Assembly: GCA_904502015.1 (NCBI GenBank)
Contig: CAJGEA010000142.1
Location: forward strand, 1-5,302
DNA length: 5,302 nt
Direction: 5' to 3'
Source of the DNA: an uncultured Clostridia bacterium
GTDB lineage: Bacteria > Bacillota > Clostridia > Oscillospirales > CAG-272
Shown: positions 1 through 5,302 of the stretch, in pieces
Layout of the letters: every line of letters begins with the position of its first letter
How positions within the stretch are numbered: position 1 is the stretch's first letter
The notes under the pieces: generated by a model
What the model was told of the DNA's origin: nothing
Seen by the model: only the letters and a program-made list of their open reading frames with translations
Database searches by the model: none
Position numbers and translations under genes: made by a program

Positions 1-841
1 CGTGTATAAGGCTACGGGCGGCTACGAGGCACACGAAATTCCCGTGACTGTGGTTCAACCGACCGAAACCGACACCGAGGATGAAACCGCAAGCAGCGGC
101 GTTGACCCATCCGAGATGTGGGAGGTGTTTTTCACGGGCACCAGCAGTGTCTATACTGTTCGGGAAGGGGAGACCTTCGACGGATTCGGAGTGGCGTTCC
201 AGTGTACATGGTGCCGAGGTGTGTTCAACCACCCCACCAACTGCCCCCATTACGGCGAGCATTTTCGCTATGAGGACTACTCCTTTGACCTCGCAGCATC
301 CAACGAGGGCGTGGTGGAGCTTTTGTCTATCAATAAGTACGCCATCATGAACGCTTGTCAGCGGGGCGGCATTACCGTTGTGGGACTTCGTGAGGGTAGC
401 ACTACCCTCGCATTGACCATGACACATATCCCTTCGGGCAAATCCATGACGGTGGAGGCTACCGTGAACGTCATAGTGGATGACTCGCCGATCATGCCCG
501 ACGATCACTCCGACGATGCGTGGCCGGGTGTTGTGTATCCCGCCTTTGCGCTATACAGCGGGCCCATTACGGCGGGGAAGACAGTCCAGGTTACCTTTTC
601 GGTGTATGACGGTGAGATAGCCTACAACCGACAGGACTACATTTTTGAGGTAACAGCGTACGATCCCACGGTTATCGAGATCGTTTCGGATGGCTACAAA
701 AGTTATGTGAAGGACGAAATAGTGTACCATGTGGCCGTCAAGGGCTTGAAGGCAGGTGAAACCTGGGTTCAGATGAAGATGATCCATAAGGCGACGGGTG
801 CCGCAAGCTATACCTACGTGGCCCTTTCGGTCAAGGATTAG
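1..841 (+). CDS. C-terminal part of a surface protein with repeated Ig-like (BIG-type) domains; 5' end outside the window
   Basis: The reading frame is open from the first bases to a TAG at 839-841, so this is the tail of a longer protein; the GTG at base 2 has no ribosome binding site and lies inside a domain. About 279 residues are visible. They begin with the last strand of one domain (VYKATGGYEAHEIPVTVV), then a Thr/Glu/Asp-rich linker (about residues 20-38), a second domain (about 39-160) and a third (about 165-279). Domains two and three align: both have a YxFxxxA strand, a VxEhhS segment, a GLxxGxT turn and a MxHxxTG hairpin before the final strand, which is typical of bacterial Ig-like BIG_2-type folds. 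Domain two holds a Cys/His cluster (C68, C71, C81, H83, H87). No LPXTG motif or C-terminal membrane helix is seen, so any anchor would have to lie upstream. A cell-surface or secreted role is inferred from the architecture; the ligand is unknown. A terminator follows the gene, which separates it from the sigma-factor operon. Confidence 0.5.
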   Translation, partial: VYKATGGYEAHEIPVTVVQPTETDTEDETASSGVDPSEMWEVFFTGTSSVYTVREGETFDGFGVAFQCTWCRGVFNHPTNCPHYGEHFRYEDYSFDLAASNEGVVELLSINKYAIMNACQRGGITVVGLREGSTTLALTMTHIPSGKSMTVEATVNVIVDDSPIMPDDHSDDAWPGVVYPAFALYSGPITAGKTVQVTFSVYDGEIAYNRQDYIFEVTAYDPTVIEIVSDGYKSYVKDEIVYHVAVKGLKAGETWVQMKMIHKATGAASYTYVALSVKD

Positions 842-857
842 ATCACACATAAATTGG

Positions 858-883
858 GGGGCAAGGCTGAGGCCTTGCCCCTT
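858..883 (+). terminator. Probable intrinsic terminator of the Ig-like surface protein gene
   Basis: A perfect 10-bp stem pairs 858-867 (GGGGCAAGGC) with 872-881 (GCCTTGCCCC) around a TGAG loop, starting 17 bases after the TAG. Two further G-U pairs are possible at the base. The T-tract is short and interrupted (TTCTGCTATT), so termination may be weaker than at the second terminator of the window. Confidence 0.5.
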
Positions 884-889
884 CTGCTA

Positions 890-918
890 TTGCAAAAATA
901 CGAGGTCTGTGGTACAAT
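890..918 (+). promoter_or_regulatory. Housekeeping-type (sigma-A) extended -10 promoter of the sigma-factor operon
   Basis: The -35 box is TTGCAA (890-895) and the -10 box is TACAAT (913-918), with the optimal 17-base spacer and a TGG extended -10 element just upstream (910-912). Transcription should begin near 925, giving a leader of about 110 bases. No ECF-type promoter was recognised, so basal expression probably does not depend on the encoded sigma factor. Confidence 0.5.
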
Positions 919-921
919 AAA

Positions 922-966
922 ACAGTAAGCAGGAGAATAAAAAAACTTCTTTTTTAAAAATACTGT
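922..966 (+). repeat. Inverted repeat at the presumed transcription start, with an A/T-rich inner palindrome
   Basis: ACAGTA (922-927) and TACTGT (961-966) are perfect complements. Between them lies a second inverted repeat, AAAAAA (940-945) and TTTTTT (950-955), around CTTC. The left outer arm straddles the predicted transcription start, so an operator-like DNA site is as plausible as an RNA fold. The inner A/T palindrome could arise by chance in AT-rich DNA. Confidence 0.5.
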
Positions 967-997
967 AAGATTTCCCGAAAAAAGGTCACTACACAGG

Positions 998-1019
998 TGA
1001 GGCACCCGAAAGAGCCTCA
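998..1019 (+). promoter_or_regulatory. Leader hairpin directly before the ribosome binding site of the sigma-factor gene
   Basis: TGAGGC (998-1003) pairs perfectly with GCCTCA (1014-1019) around a 10-base loop, ending two bases before the AAGGAGGA ribosome binding site. Alternative pairings (TCAC 986-989 with GTGA 997-1000; GGTG 996-999 with CACC 1003-1006) use the same left arm and would exclude this stem. A role in translation is possible but unproven. Confidence 0.5.
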
Positions 1020-1020
1020 A

Positions 1021-1028
1021 AAGGAGGA
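1021..1028 (+). promoter_or_regulatory. Strong ribosome binding site fixing the sigma-factor start
   Basis: AAGGAGGA is a near-consensus Shine-Dalgarno sequence. The AGGAGG core ends six bases before the ATG at 1034, and no competing start is nearby. Confidence 0.5.
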
Positions 1029-1033
1029 CCGAA

Positions 1034-1576
1034 ATGTTAGACAATCAGATCATTGACCTATACTTTGCTCGGGACGAGCGCGCCATCGCCGAGACCGACA
1101 AGAAGCACGGCGCGGTGTGCATGAGCCTGTCGCTCAACATCCTGAACAGCCGCCCCGATGCCGAGGAATGCCTGAACGATACCTATTTGACCGCGTGGAA
1201 CCGCATCCCACCCGAGCGCCCTGCCTATTTCCGCGCGTTTCTGTGCCGCATCATCCGCAATTTGTCGCTGGAGCGCTTCCGTTTTCTGCATCGGCAAAAG
1301 CGCAACCGCGACCTTGAGGTGTCGTTCAGCGAACTGGAAAATTGCGTCTCCGCGCCCGAGGATCGGGCAGGGGAGCTTGCAAAGTATATCTCGGATTTTC
1401 TTGATACGCAAGAGAAAACCGATCGGCTTTTGTTTATGGGACGGTACTTCCACGCCTGCTCGGTCAAGGTGCTGGCGCAAAAGAGCGGCCTGAAAGAGAA
1501 CTCCGTGTCGGTGAGATTGCACCGCACCCGCGAGCGATTGCGCGCCTACCTTGAGGAAAGGGGGTATAGCGTATGA
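1034..1576 (+). CDS. ECF-type RNA polymerase sigma factor (sigma-70 family)
   Basis: This 180-residue protein has the two-domain build and length of an extracytoplasmic-function sigma factor. Region 2 covers about residues 5-85, with the typical DAEECLNDTYLTAW helix (42-55) and the IIRNLSLERFR stretch (73-83) expected to contact the -10 element. A variable acidic linker (about 95-113) follows. Region 4 covers about 115-175, with the helix-turn-helix VKVLAQKSGLKENSVSVRLHRTRERL (144-169, interrupted here only for description) placed to read the -35 element. The N-terminus IIDLYFARDERAIAETDKKHG matches a Clostridia sigma group usually followed by a small membrane protein with an anti-sigma-like head. 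The start is fixed by AAGGAGGA six bases upstream. The stop overlaps the next gene as ATGA, so the two should be translated in a coupled way. The protein presumably directs RNA polymerase to genes that answer a surface signal; no target promoter was recognised in this window. The family call is firm; the regulon is unknown. Confidence 0.5.
   Translation: MLDNQIIDLYFARDERAIAETDKKHGAVCMSLSLNILNSRPDAEECLNDTYLTAWNRIPPERPAYFRAFLCRIIRNLSLERFRFLHRQKRNRDLEVSFSELENCVSAPEDRAGELAKYISDFLDTQEKTDRLLFMGRYFHACSVKVLAQKSGLKENSVSVRLHRTRERLRAYLEERGYSV
1553..1564 (+). promoter_or_regulatory. Ribosome binding site of the large membrane protein, inside the end of the sigma-factor gene
   Basis: The purine run GAGGAAAGGGGG ends eight bases before the ATG at 1573. 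This favours that start over ATG 1582 (the only purine run is one base away) and ATG 1600 (no Shine-Dalgarno sequence), although the anti-sigma-like similarity only begins around the latter. Confidence 0.5.
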
Positions 1577-4500
1577 AGGGCATGACCGTATTCGCTTGTA
1601 TGAGCGATATCCGAGAAAACCTGATTGAGGAATCGCTTGAGCTGTTTGAGGGCAAGGCGGCAGCGCCCTCGCCCAAGCCCCAAAGCGCCTTTTCCCGTGT
1701 GACCAATAGCGGCTGGTTCGTCGCCGCCGTGTGTACCCTCGTGGCGATATTCGTCATGGGCGGCATCATCTGGGCGGGCTTCAATCCGCCGAGCGGTAGA
1801 CCCGACGATCCCGTAACCGACACGCCGAGCGAAAACGCGGAAACGACTCTTGAACCCGTGGTTACCACCACCGGGTCCGAAGAAACGACCGCAGAACCCG
1901 ATGAAACGACTTCCGATACCTCTATGTCTTCGGGCAAATGGGACACCTACCGTGACCCTGAGTACGAGGGCCTGACCGAGAATTTCCATCCTGCGGCGGG
2001 ATATACCTACACGGCGGACGGCTTTACCATCGTTCCCGCCGATTACACCGACATTCAGCCTTATCTGGCTATCCAGTCCAAGGAGAAGGTCAACCTCAAG
2101 GACGGCGTGTACCTTGAGTACCGCGTCGATGATTTTTCCTACGAGGCTGCCAATCACTGGATCGCCTTCACTCTGTGGGATACCGTGAATGCAAGACCAG
2201 GCAACACCACCCATGGCAAAGGCTGGTTGGGACTGATCCGTACCCCCGGTGAGGGTGGCACGGGTATGTGCCAGAGCTTCGCTGAGGCGATGATCAGCCA
2301 GTTCGGTCAAACCGACGTCTCACCCTTGGTTGATGAGGACGGCAGAGAAATCTATACGCTCGAGATCGAGTGGAAGGACGGTGTGTACGACATCCGCGTA
2401 TGCGGTGTTACCGTCGGTGCTTCCGCTACCGACGTGACCGGCTATCTGGAGACGCTGGATCCTGACGGTGAGTTCTACGTAGGCATCCATATGTATGCCG
2501 CGATCCAGAGCGGTACGGCTGCGGGTACCATCACCAAGTTCGGCACGTCCGCCGCGGATGCGACTGTTCCCGTCGGTTCCGATTCCAAGGAGCCCGAGGA
2601 GAACCTGAACCGTGTTGCTGACTTTGAGGATTGCCCTGCCCCCGAGCCCGGTCAGCCTGCGTTGCTTTGGAATGCTGCCAAGACCAGCATGGTCGATGAC
2701 CCCGTCGGCACCAATCTGGAGATCACGGCAAAAAGTGATCTGTCCTACCACTTCAAGATGAAGGGCGAGCTGGGCTACATGAGGTGGGACATCAAAAATT
2801 CCCTGTCGTATCGGGCAGAGGAGTATCCCGTTCTGGCCATTCTGTTCCGTAACTTCCGTCACGACGGCGGTAGCTTGTACTGGTACGCCGGCGACATCGT
2901 GAACGCGGATAGCGATCATATGCTGAAGTGGTCGTCCTACGCTGACGGCGTGAGCGGTCAGTATTCCGCAGTTTACGGAGAGAAAGGGGAATATACCCTC
3001 GTGATGATCGACCTGAACGGAGCGAATGATTGGAAAGGACGAATCAACGGCTTGCGTCTGGATTTTTCAAGCGAATACTGGCAGGAGCGGGACGGCGAGT
3101 GGGACATCTGCTACATGGGTATGTTCGACACCGTCGACAATGCGAGGGCGTATGCCACCGACTACACCGACAAGGCGGAGACCACCGACCCCGAGGAGAC
3201 CACCGAGCCTGAAAATCCGACCGAAAATGAAGGGCACTTGTTTGAAAGCTTCAACCATGTGGATCGGTTCTCCGCGGAACACGCCGATTATATCAAGTAC
3301 ACCCAGTGTAAGCCCGTTTTAAACGCTGACGGCACCATCACCTTTATCGGCACATGGGATATTGACGCCTATGTTGAGCCTACGTTCACCATTGACTACT
3401 ACCACCTGATGCAGAACTTCAACGGCACCGGGGAGACGTTCAACAAGAACAAGCTGGCCAATGCTCGCGGTGACGGCAATATCATCGCTTTCAAGGTGAA
3501 GAGCTGTCCCATCATGGTCGCGGACGATAGTGTAAGGCTCCACCTGACCGCAGGATTGGGCGAAACTCTGTTGGACTATTATGTGTTTCCCGTCAATACC
3601 ATCAAGGGCGATGGCTCCGTGGAGTATATCTATTTTGATTTGTCGGACGAAGTAGGCTACGAGAATCTGTTCATCAACACGATGGAGCTCAACTGGGCGT
3701 ACACCATCGGCAATGAGAAAAACCTCGGAAGCACCTGTACGCTGATCTCCATTGATATGTATGCCACCATGAAGGAGGCACTTATCGCTGCCGCCGAGTC
3801 CGAGGTGACCGAATCCGAGACTGAAACCAAGACCGAACCCGAGACCGAAACCGAGCCCGACGGTTCGCCCGAGAAACCCTCCGAAGGGTTGCAGATCGTG
3901 TCCGGGGGAAACAACGCAATCGTGACGGGTATTGGAACGTGCAAGGATAAGAAGATCGTGATCCCGTCCGTGTCGCCCGACGGAAAGCCCGTTACGGGTA
4001 TTGACTTTGCCGCATTTCAAGGTAATACCTCGATCACGGGGGTGGTCATTCCCGATACCGTGACGATGATACACGGATTTACGTTTCAGGGGTGTTCCTC
4101 GCTTACAAGCGTGACGATTCCCGACAGCGTGGTTGAAATAGAGCAGTGTGCGTTTGCAGGATGTGCCGCGCTGACGCACGTAACCATCCCGAACAATGTG
4201 AAAATAATTTATTCCGAAGTGTTTTCGGGATGCACCATGCTGGAGAGCGTTTCGGTTCCGAACAGTGTGATGCTTATGGGCGATAACGTGTTCCAAGGAT
4301 GCTCCTCCCTTGCGTATCATACCGAAAACGGCGTGAAATACTTGGGCAACCGAGAAAATCCGTATGTGGTTCTGTGCGAGGTGCCGCGTAATGTTCAGAC
4401 TTTCTCCATCCCCGACTCCACGAGGATCATCCTTTCCGACGCGTTTCGGGAGTGCTTTGCTCTTGAGGATATCCGAATCCCCGACTCGGTTATGAACATC

Positions 4501-5118
4501 GGTGCTTCGGCGTTCCAAGGATGCATTTCCTTGACAAGCGTTCACATCGAGGGAAGCTTGACGCGCATCGATGAGGCGGCGTTTGAGGATTGTTCCGCTT
4601 TGGTGAGTGTGCGCATCGAAGGGGACGTGGTGGAATTCATGGAGGGGACATTCCGAAACTGCTCTGCTATGACGGAATTCTACATGGCAGGCAGTGCGAG
4701 CATCGTGTACGCCGGGGTGTTTTCAAACTGCTCCTCTATGGTGAACTTCTATATGGGACAGTTAGAGTGTCTTGGCAACGGAGCGTTTAGCGGCTGCACC
4801 TCCTTGACGAGCCTTACGCTTCCCGACGGTCTTACCACCATTGACAGCGGAGTATTTCGCTCTTGCGACTCTTTGACCACCATCACGCTTCCCGATACCT
4901 TGATGTGGGTTGACGGAAATTCGTTCAAATACTGCAAAAATCTCGCTACTGTATATTACAAGGGCACGGCCCGGCAGTGGGAGCAGATCGAGGTGTTAGG
5001 GTCACAGAACAACGACTGCCTGCCCGAAACGGTTAAGCGCTACGATTATTCTGAAACCCAACCCACCGAGCCGGGCAACTACTGGCACTACGTAGACGGT
5101 GTTGCTACGCCGTGGTAA
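1573..5118 (+). CDS. Single-pass membrane surface protein: anti-sigma-like head, beta-sandwich-like modules and BspA-type leucine-rich repeats
   Basis: The 1181 residues read, in order: a cytoplasmic head of about 47 residues (core SDIRENLIEESLELFEG, 11-27); one hydrophobic helix (about 48-70); an acidic Thr/Glu/Pro linker (about 71-120); module A (about 123-326), whose LKDGVYLEYRVDDFS and WIAFTLWD strands suggest a concanavalin-like sandwich; module B (about 347-533), with YPVLAILFRN, GEYTLVMIDL and GEWDICYMGMF strands; a short Glu/Thr linker; module C (about 556-742), a divergent relative of B; a TETE-rich linker (745-770); 12-13 BspA-type LRR_5 repeats of 22-23 residues (about 812-1145); and a tail ending NYWHYVDGVATPW. 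The LRRs show the usual FxGCxxLxxVxIPDxV pattern, one island (914-943) and the closing VYYKGTARQWEQI cap. There is no cleavable signal peptide or LPXTG, so the helix should anchor it with the bulk outside. It overlaps the sigma gene by ATGA. An anti-sigma and sensing role is inferred from this linkage and the head; adhesion is the main alternative. The frame is intact, with no sign of decay. Confidence 0.5.
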   Translation: MKGMTVFACMSDIRENLIEESLELFEGKAAAPSPKPQSAFSRVTNSGWFVAAVCTLVAIFVMGGIIWAGFNPPSGRPDDPVTDTPSENAETTLEPVVTTTGSEETTAEPDETTSDTSMSSGKWDTYRDPEYEGLTENFHPAAGYTYTADGFTIVPADYTDIQPYLAIQSKEKVNLKDGVYLEYRVDDFSYEAANHWIAFTLWDTVNARPGNTTHGKGWLGLIRTPGEGGTGMCQSFAEAMISQFGQTDVSPLVDEDGREIYTLEIEWKDGVYDIRVCGVTVGASATDVTGYLETLDPDGEFYVGIHMYAAIQSGTAAGTITKFGTSAADATVPVGSDSKEPEENLNRVADFEDCPAPEPGQPALLWNAAKTSMVDDPVGTNLEITAKSDLSYHFKMKGELGYMRWDIKNSLSYRAEEYPVLAILFRNFRHDGGSLYWYAGDIVNADSDHMLKWSSYADGVSGQYSAVYGEKGEYTLVMIDLNGANDWKGRINGLRLDFSSEYWQERDGEWDICYMGMFDTVDNARAYATDYTDKAETTDPEETTEPENPTENEGHLFESFNHVDRFSAEHADYIKYTQCKPVLNADGTITFIGTWDIDAYVEPTFTIDYYHLMQNFNGTGETFNKNKLANARGDGNIIAFKVKSCPIMVADDSVRLHLTAGLGETLLDYYVFPVNTIKGDGSVEYIYFDLSDEVGYENLFINTMELNWAYTIGNEKNLGSTCTLISIDMYATMKEALIAAAESEVTESETETKTEPETETEPDGSPEKPSEGLQIVSGGNNAIVTGIGTCKDKKIVIPSVSPDGKPVTGIDFAAFQGNTSITGVVIPDTVTMIHGFTFQGCSSLTSVTIPDSVVEIEQCAFAGCAALTHVTIPNNVKIIYSEVFSGCTMLESVSVPNSVMLMGDNVFQGCSSLAYHTENGVKYLGNRENPYVVLCEVPRNVQTFSIPDSTRIILSDAFRECFALEDIRIPDSVMNIGASAFQGCISLTSVHIEGSLTRIDEAAFEDCSALVSVRIEGDVVEFMEGTFRNCSAMTEFYMAGSASIVYAGVFSNCSSMVNFYMGQLECLGNGAFSGCTSLTSLTLPDGLTTIDSGVFRSCDSLTTITLPDTLMWVDGNSFKYCKNLATVYYKGTARQWEQIEVLGSQNNDCLPETVKRYDYSETQPTEPGNYWHYVDGVATPW
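3804..3860 (+). repeat. Degenerate Thr/Glu-coding linker repeat
   Basis: This stretch encodes the spacer VTESETETKTEPETETEPD as imperfect copies of a six-base GA(A/G)ACC unit mixed with GAGCCC. It separates module C from the leucine-rich repeats and should be an extended, acidic, hydrophilic spacer. Changes in copy number would be in multiples of six and would keep the frame. Confidence 0.5.
4006..5007 (+). repeat. Tandem leucine-rich repeat coding block (BspA-like, LRR_5)
   Basis: About 12-13 units of 66-69 bases encode the repeats, each with a conserved Cys after the FxG/FxN turn. Units at 4294 and 4513 begin with the same TTCCAAGGATGC, and the neighbouring units starting near 4657 and 4726 are similar at DNA level at an offset of 69 bases, suggesting recent local duplication. 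One island interrupts the array near 4312-4401. Confidence 0.5.
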
Positions 5119-5142
5119 GTTGTCTTGACCGTTATTTGACGT

Positions 5143-5179
5143 ATGCCCCCGCAAAATCTTTTGCGGGGGCATCTTTTTT
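5143..5179 (+). terminator. Strong intrinsic terminator of the sigma-factor operon
   Basis: A perfect 13-bp stem pairs 5143-5155 with 5160-5172 (core GCCCCCGC/GCGGGGGC) around an ATCT loop, followed by C and six T residues (5174-5179). It lies 24 bases after the TAA. There is no A-tract on the left, so it should act on + strand transcripts only. Confidence 0.5.
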
Positions 5180-5190
5180 GCAAATATGTC

Positions 5191-5219
5191 TTGCAAAAAG
5201 GGAAGAACTGTGCTATAAT
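5191..5219 (+). promoter_or_regulatory. Housekeeping-type (sigma-A) extended -10 promoter of the next gene
   Basis: TTGCAA (5191-5196) and a perfect TATAAT (5214-5219) are 17 bases apart with a TGC extended -10 element (5211-5213). The predicted transcription start is near 5226. It resembles the promoter at 890 closely, sharing TTGCAAAAA and CTGTG in register. It begins 11 bases after the terminator T-tract. Confidence 0.5.
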
Positions 5220-5239
5220 AATACGGATAATGACTAACA

Positions 5240-5271
5240 ACCGAGCATATCGGTCTACCGATGGCATCGGT
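5240..5271 (+). repeat. Two tandem 15-bp palindromes, ACCGA-N5-TCGGT
   Basis: 5240-5254 and 5257-5271 both read ACCGA, five variable bases, TCGGT, with two bases between them (17 bases centre to centre). They lie about 14-45 bases after the predicted transcription start, ahead of the ribosome binding site at 5284. This suits either a double operator or two small leader hairpins; the second can extend to 6 bp (ACCGAT/ATCGGT). Confidence 0.5.
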
Positions 5272-5298
5272 GTAATTGAACTGAAAGGACAAAGTTCT

Positions 5299-5302
5299 AT
5301 GA
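5299..5302 (+). CDS. Start of a further gene, product unknown
   Basis: An ATG at 5299 follows AAAGGA (5284-5289) with a nine-base gap, downstream of a clear promoter. Only the first codon is in the window, so nothing can be said of the product. An alternative ATG at 5230 is in the same frame with no stop between, but it has no ribosome binding site and would lie only about four bases after the predicted transcription start. Confidence 0.5.

Noticed and set aside
1..4. GTG at base 2 as the true start of the first gene
   Set aside because: There is no upstream sequence to support it and the frame opens within the last strand of an Ig-like domain, so the gene continues beyond the window.
842..1033. 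A riboswitch or an autoregulated ECF promoter ahead of the sigma gene
   Set aside because: No known riboswitch core or ECF-type -35/-10 pair could be recognised; only a housekeeping-type promoter and simple hairpins are visible.
838..1044. 68-codon - strand open frame in the gap before the sigma factor
   Set aside because: It runs through the terminator, promoter and leader signals of the + strand and has no ribosome binding site; the gap is better explained as regulatory.
1546..2919. Two - strand open frames (254 and 199 codons) opposite the start of the large protein
   Set aside because: They mirror codons of the membrane helix and module A, show low-complexity Gly/Arg/Val composition and have no recognisable product.
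3319..4545. Long open frame on the - strand (408 codons)
   Set aside because: It lies wholly inside the large + strand gene, opposite a well-recognised LRR region, and its translation is rich in His, Gly and Arg with no domain; there is no ribosome binding site or promoter for it.
4006..5007. The tandem repeats as a CRISPR array or non-coding repeat
   Set aside because: The period of 66-69 bases is in frame and encodes a consistent leucine-rich repeat; there are no identical short repeats with unique spacers.
1573..5118. LPXTG or sortase anchoring, or a cleaved signal peptide, in the large protein
   Set aside because: No LPXTG-like motif or C-terminal hydrophobic stretch is present, and the N-terminal helix follows a 47-residue head without a clear signal peptidase site.

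Overview
The window looks like a gut- or rumen-type Clostridia genome (Bacillota, Oscillospirales-like). The grounds are protein character and signals: Thr/Glu/Pro-rich linkers between surface domains, BspA-type leucine-rich repeats of the LRR_5 kind, an ECF sigma factor of a type common in Clostridia, strong AAGGAGG ribosome binding sites and extended -10 promoters. This is judged from the sequence alone; no database search was possible and the genus is unknown.

All genes lie on the + strand. Region 1 (1-841) is the C-terminal part of an open-ended gene for a surface protein built from repeated Ig-like (BIG-type) domains, one of which carries a Cys/His cluster. Region 2 (842-1033) is a terminator-promoter junction and a leader: a 10-bp GC-rich hairpin ends the first gene, and an extended -10 promoter starts eight bases later. 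Region 3 (1034-5118) is a two-gene operon: a 180-residue ECF sigma factor whose stop codon overlaps, as ATGA, the start of an 1181-residue single-pass membrane protein. Region 4 (5119-5302) repeats the same layout: a strong intrinsic terminator, a very similar promoter, two tandem 15-bp palindromes, and the first bases of another gene.

The central point is the operon. The large protein has a short cytoplasmic head of the kind found in proteins encoded just after such sigma factors. It is followed by one membrane helix, an acidic Thr/Pro linker, three beta-rich modules (one lectin/glucanase-like, two related to each other), a Thr/Glu linker and about 12-13 BspA-like repeats. The most economical reading is a surface sensor that doubles as the anti-sigma factor. 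It would be comparable in layout to the SigI/RsgI and sigma24C/Rsi24C pairs of Clostridium thermocellum, but with an adhesin-type LRR ectodomain in place of a glycoside hydrolase or CBM. The layout is directly visible; the sensing and anti-sigma roles are inferred.
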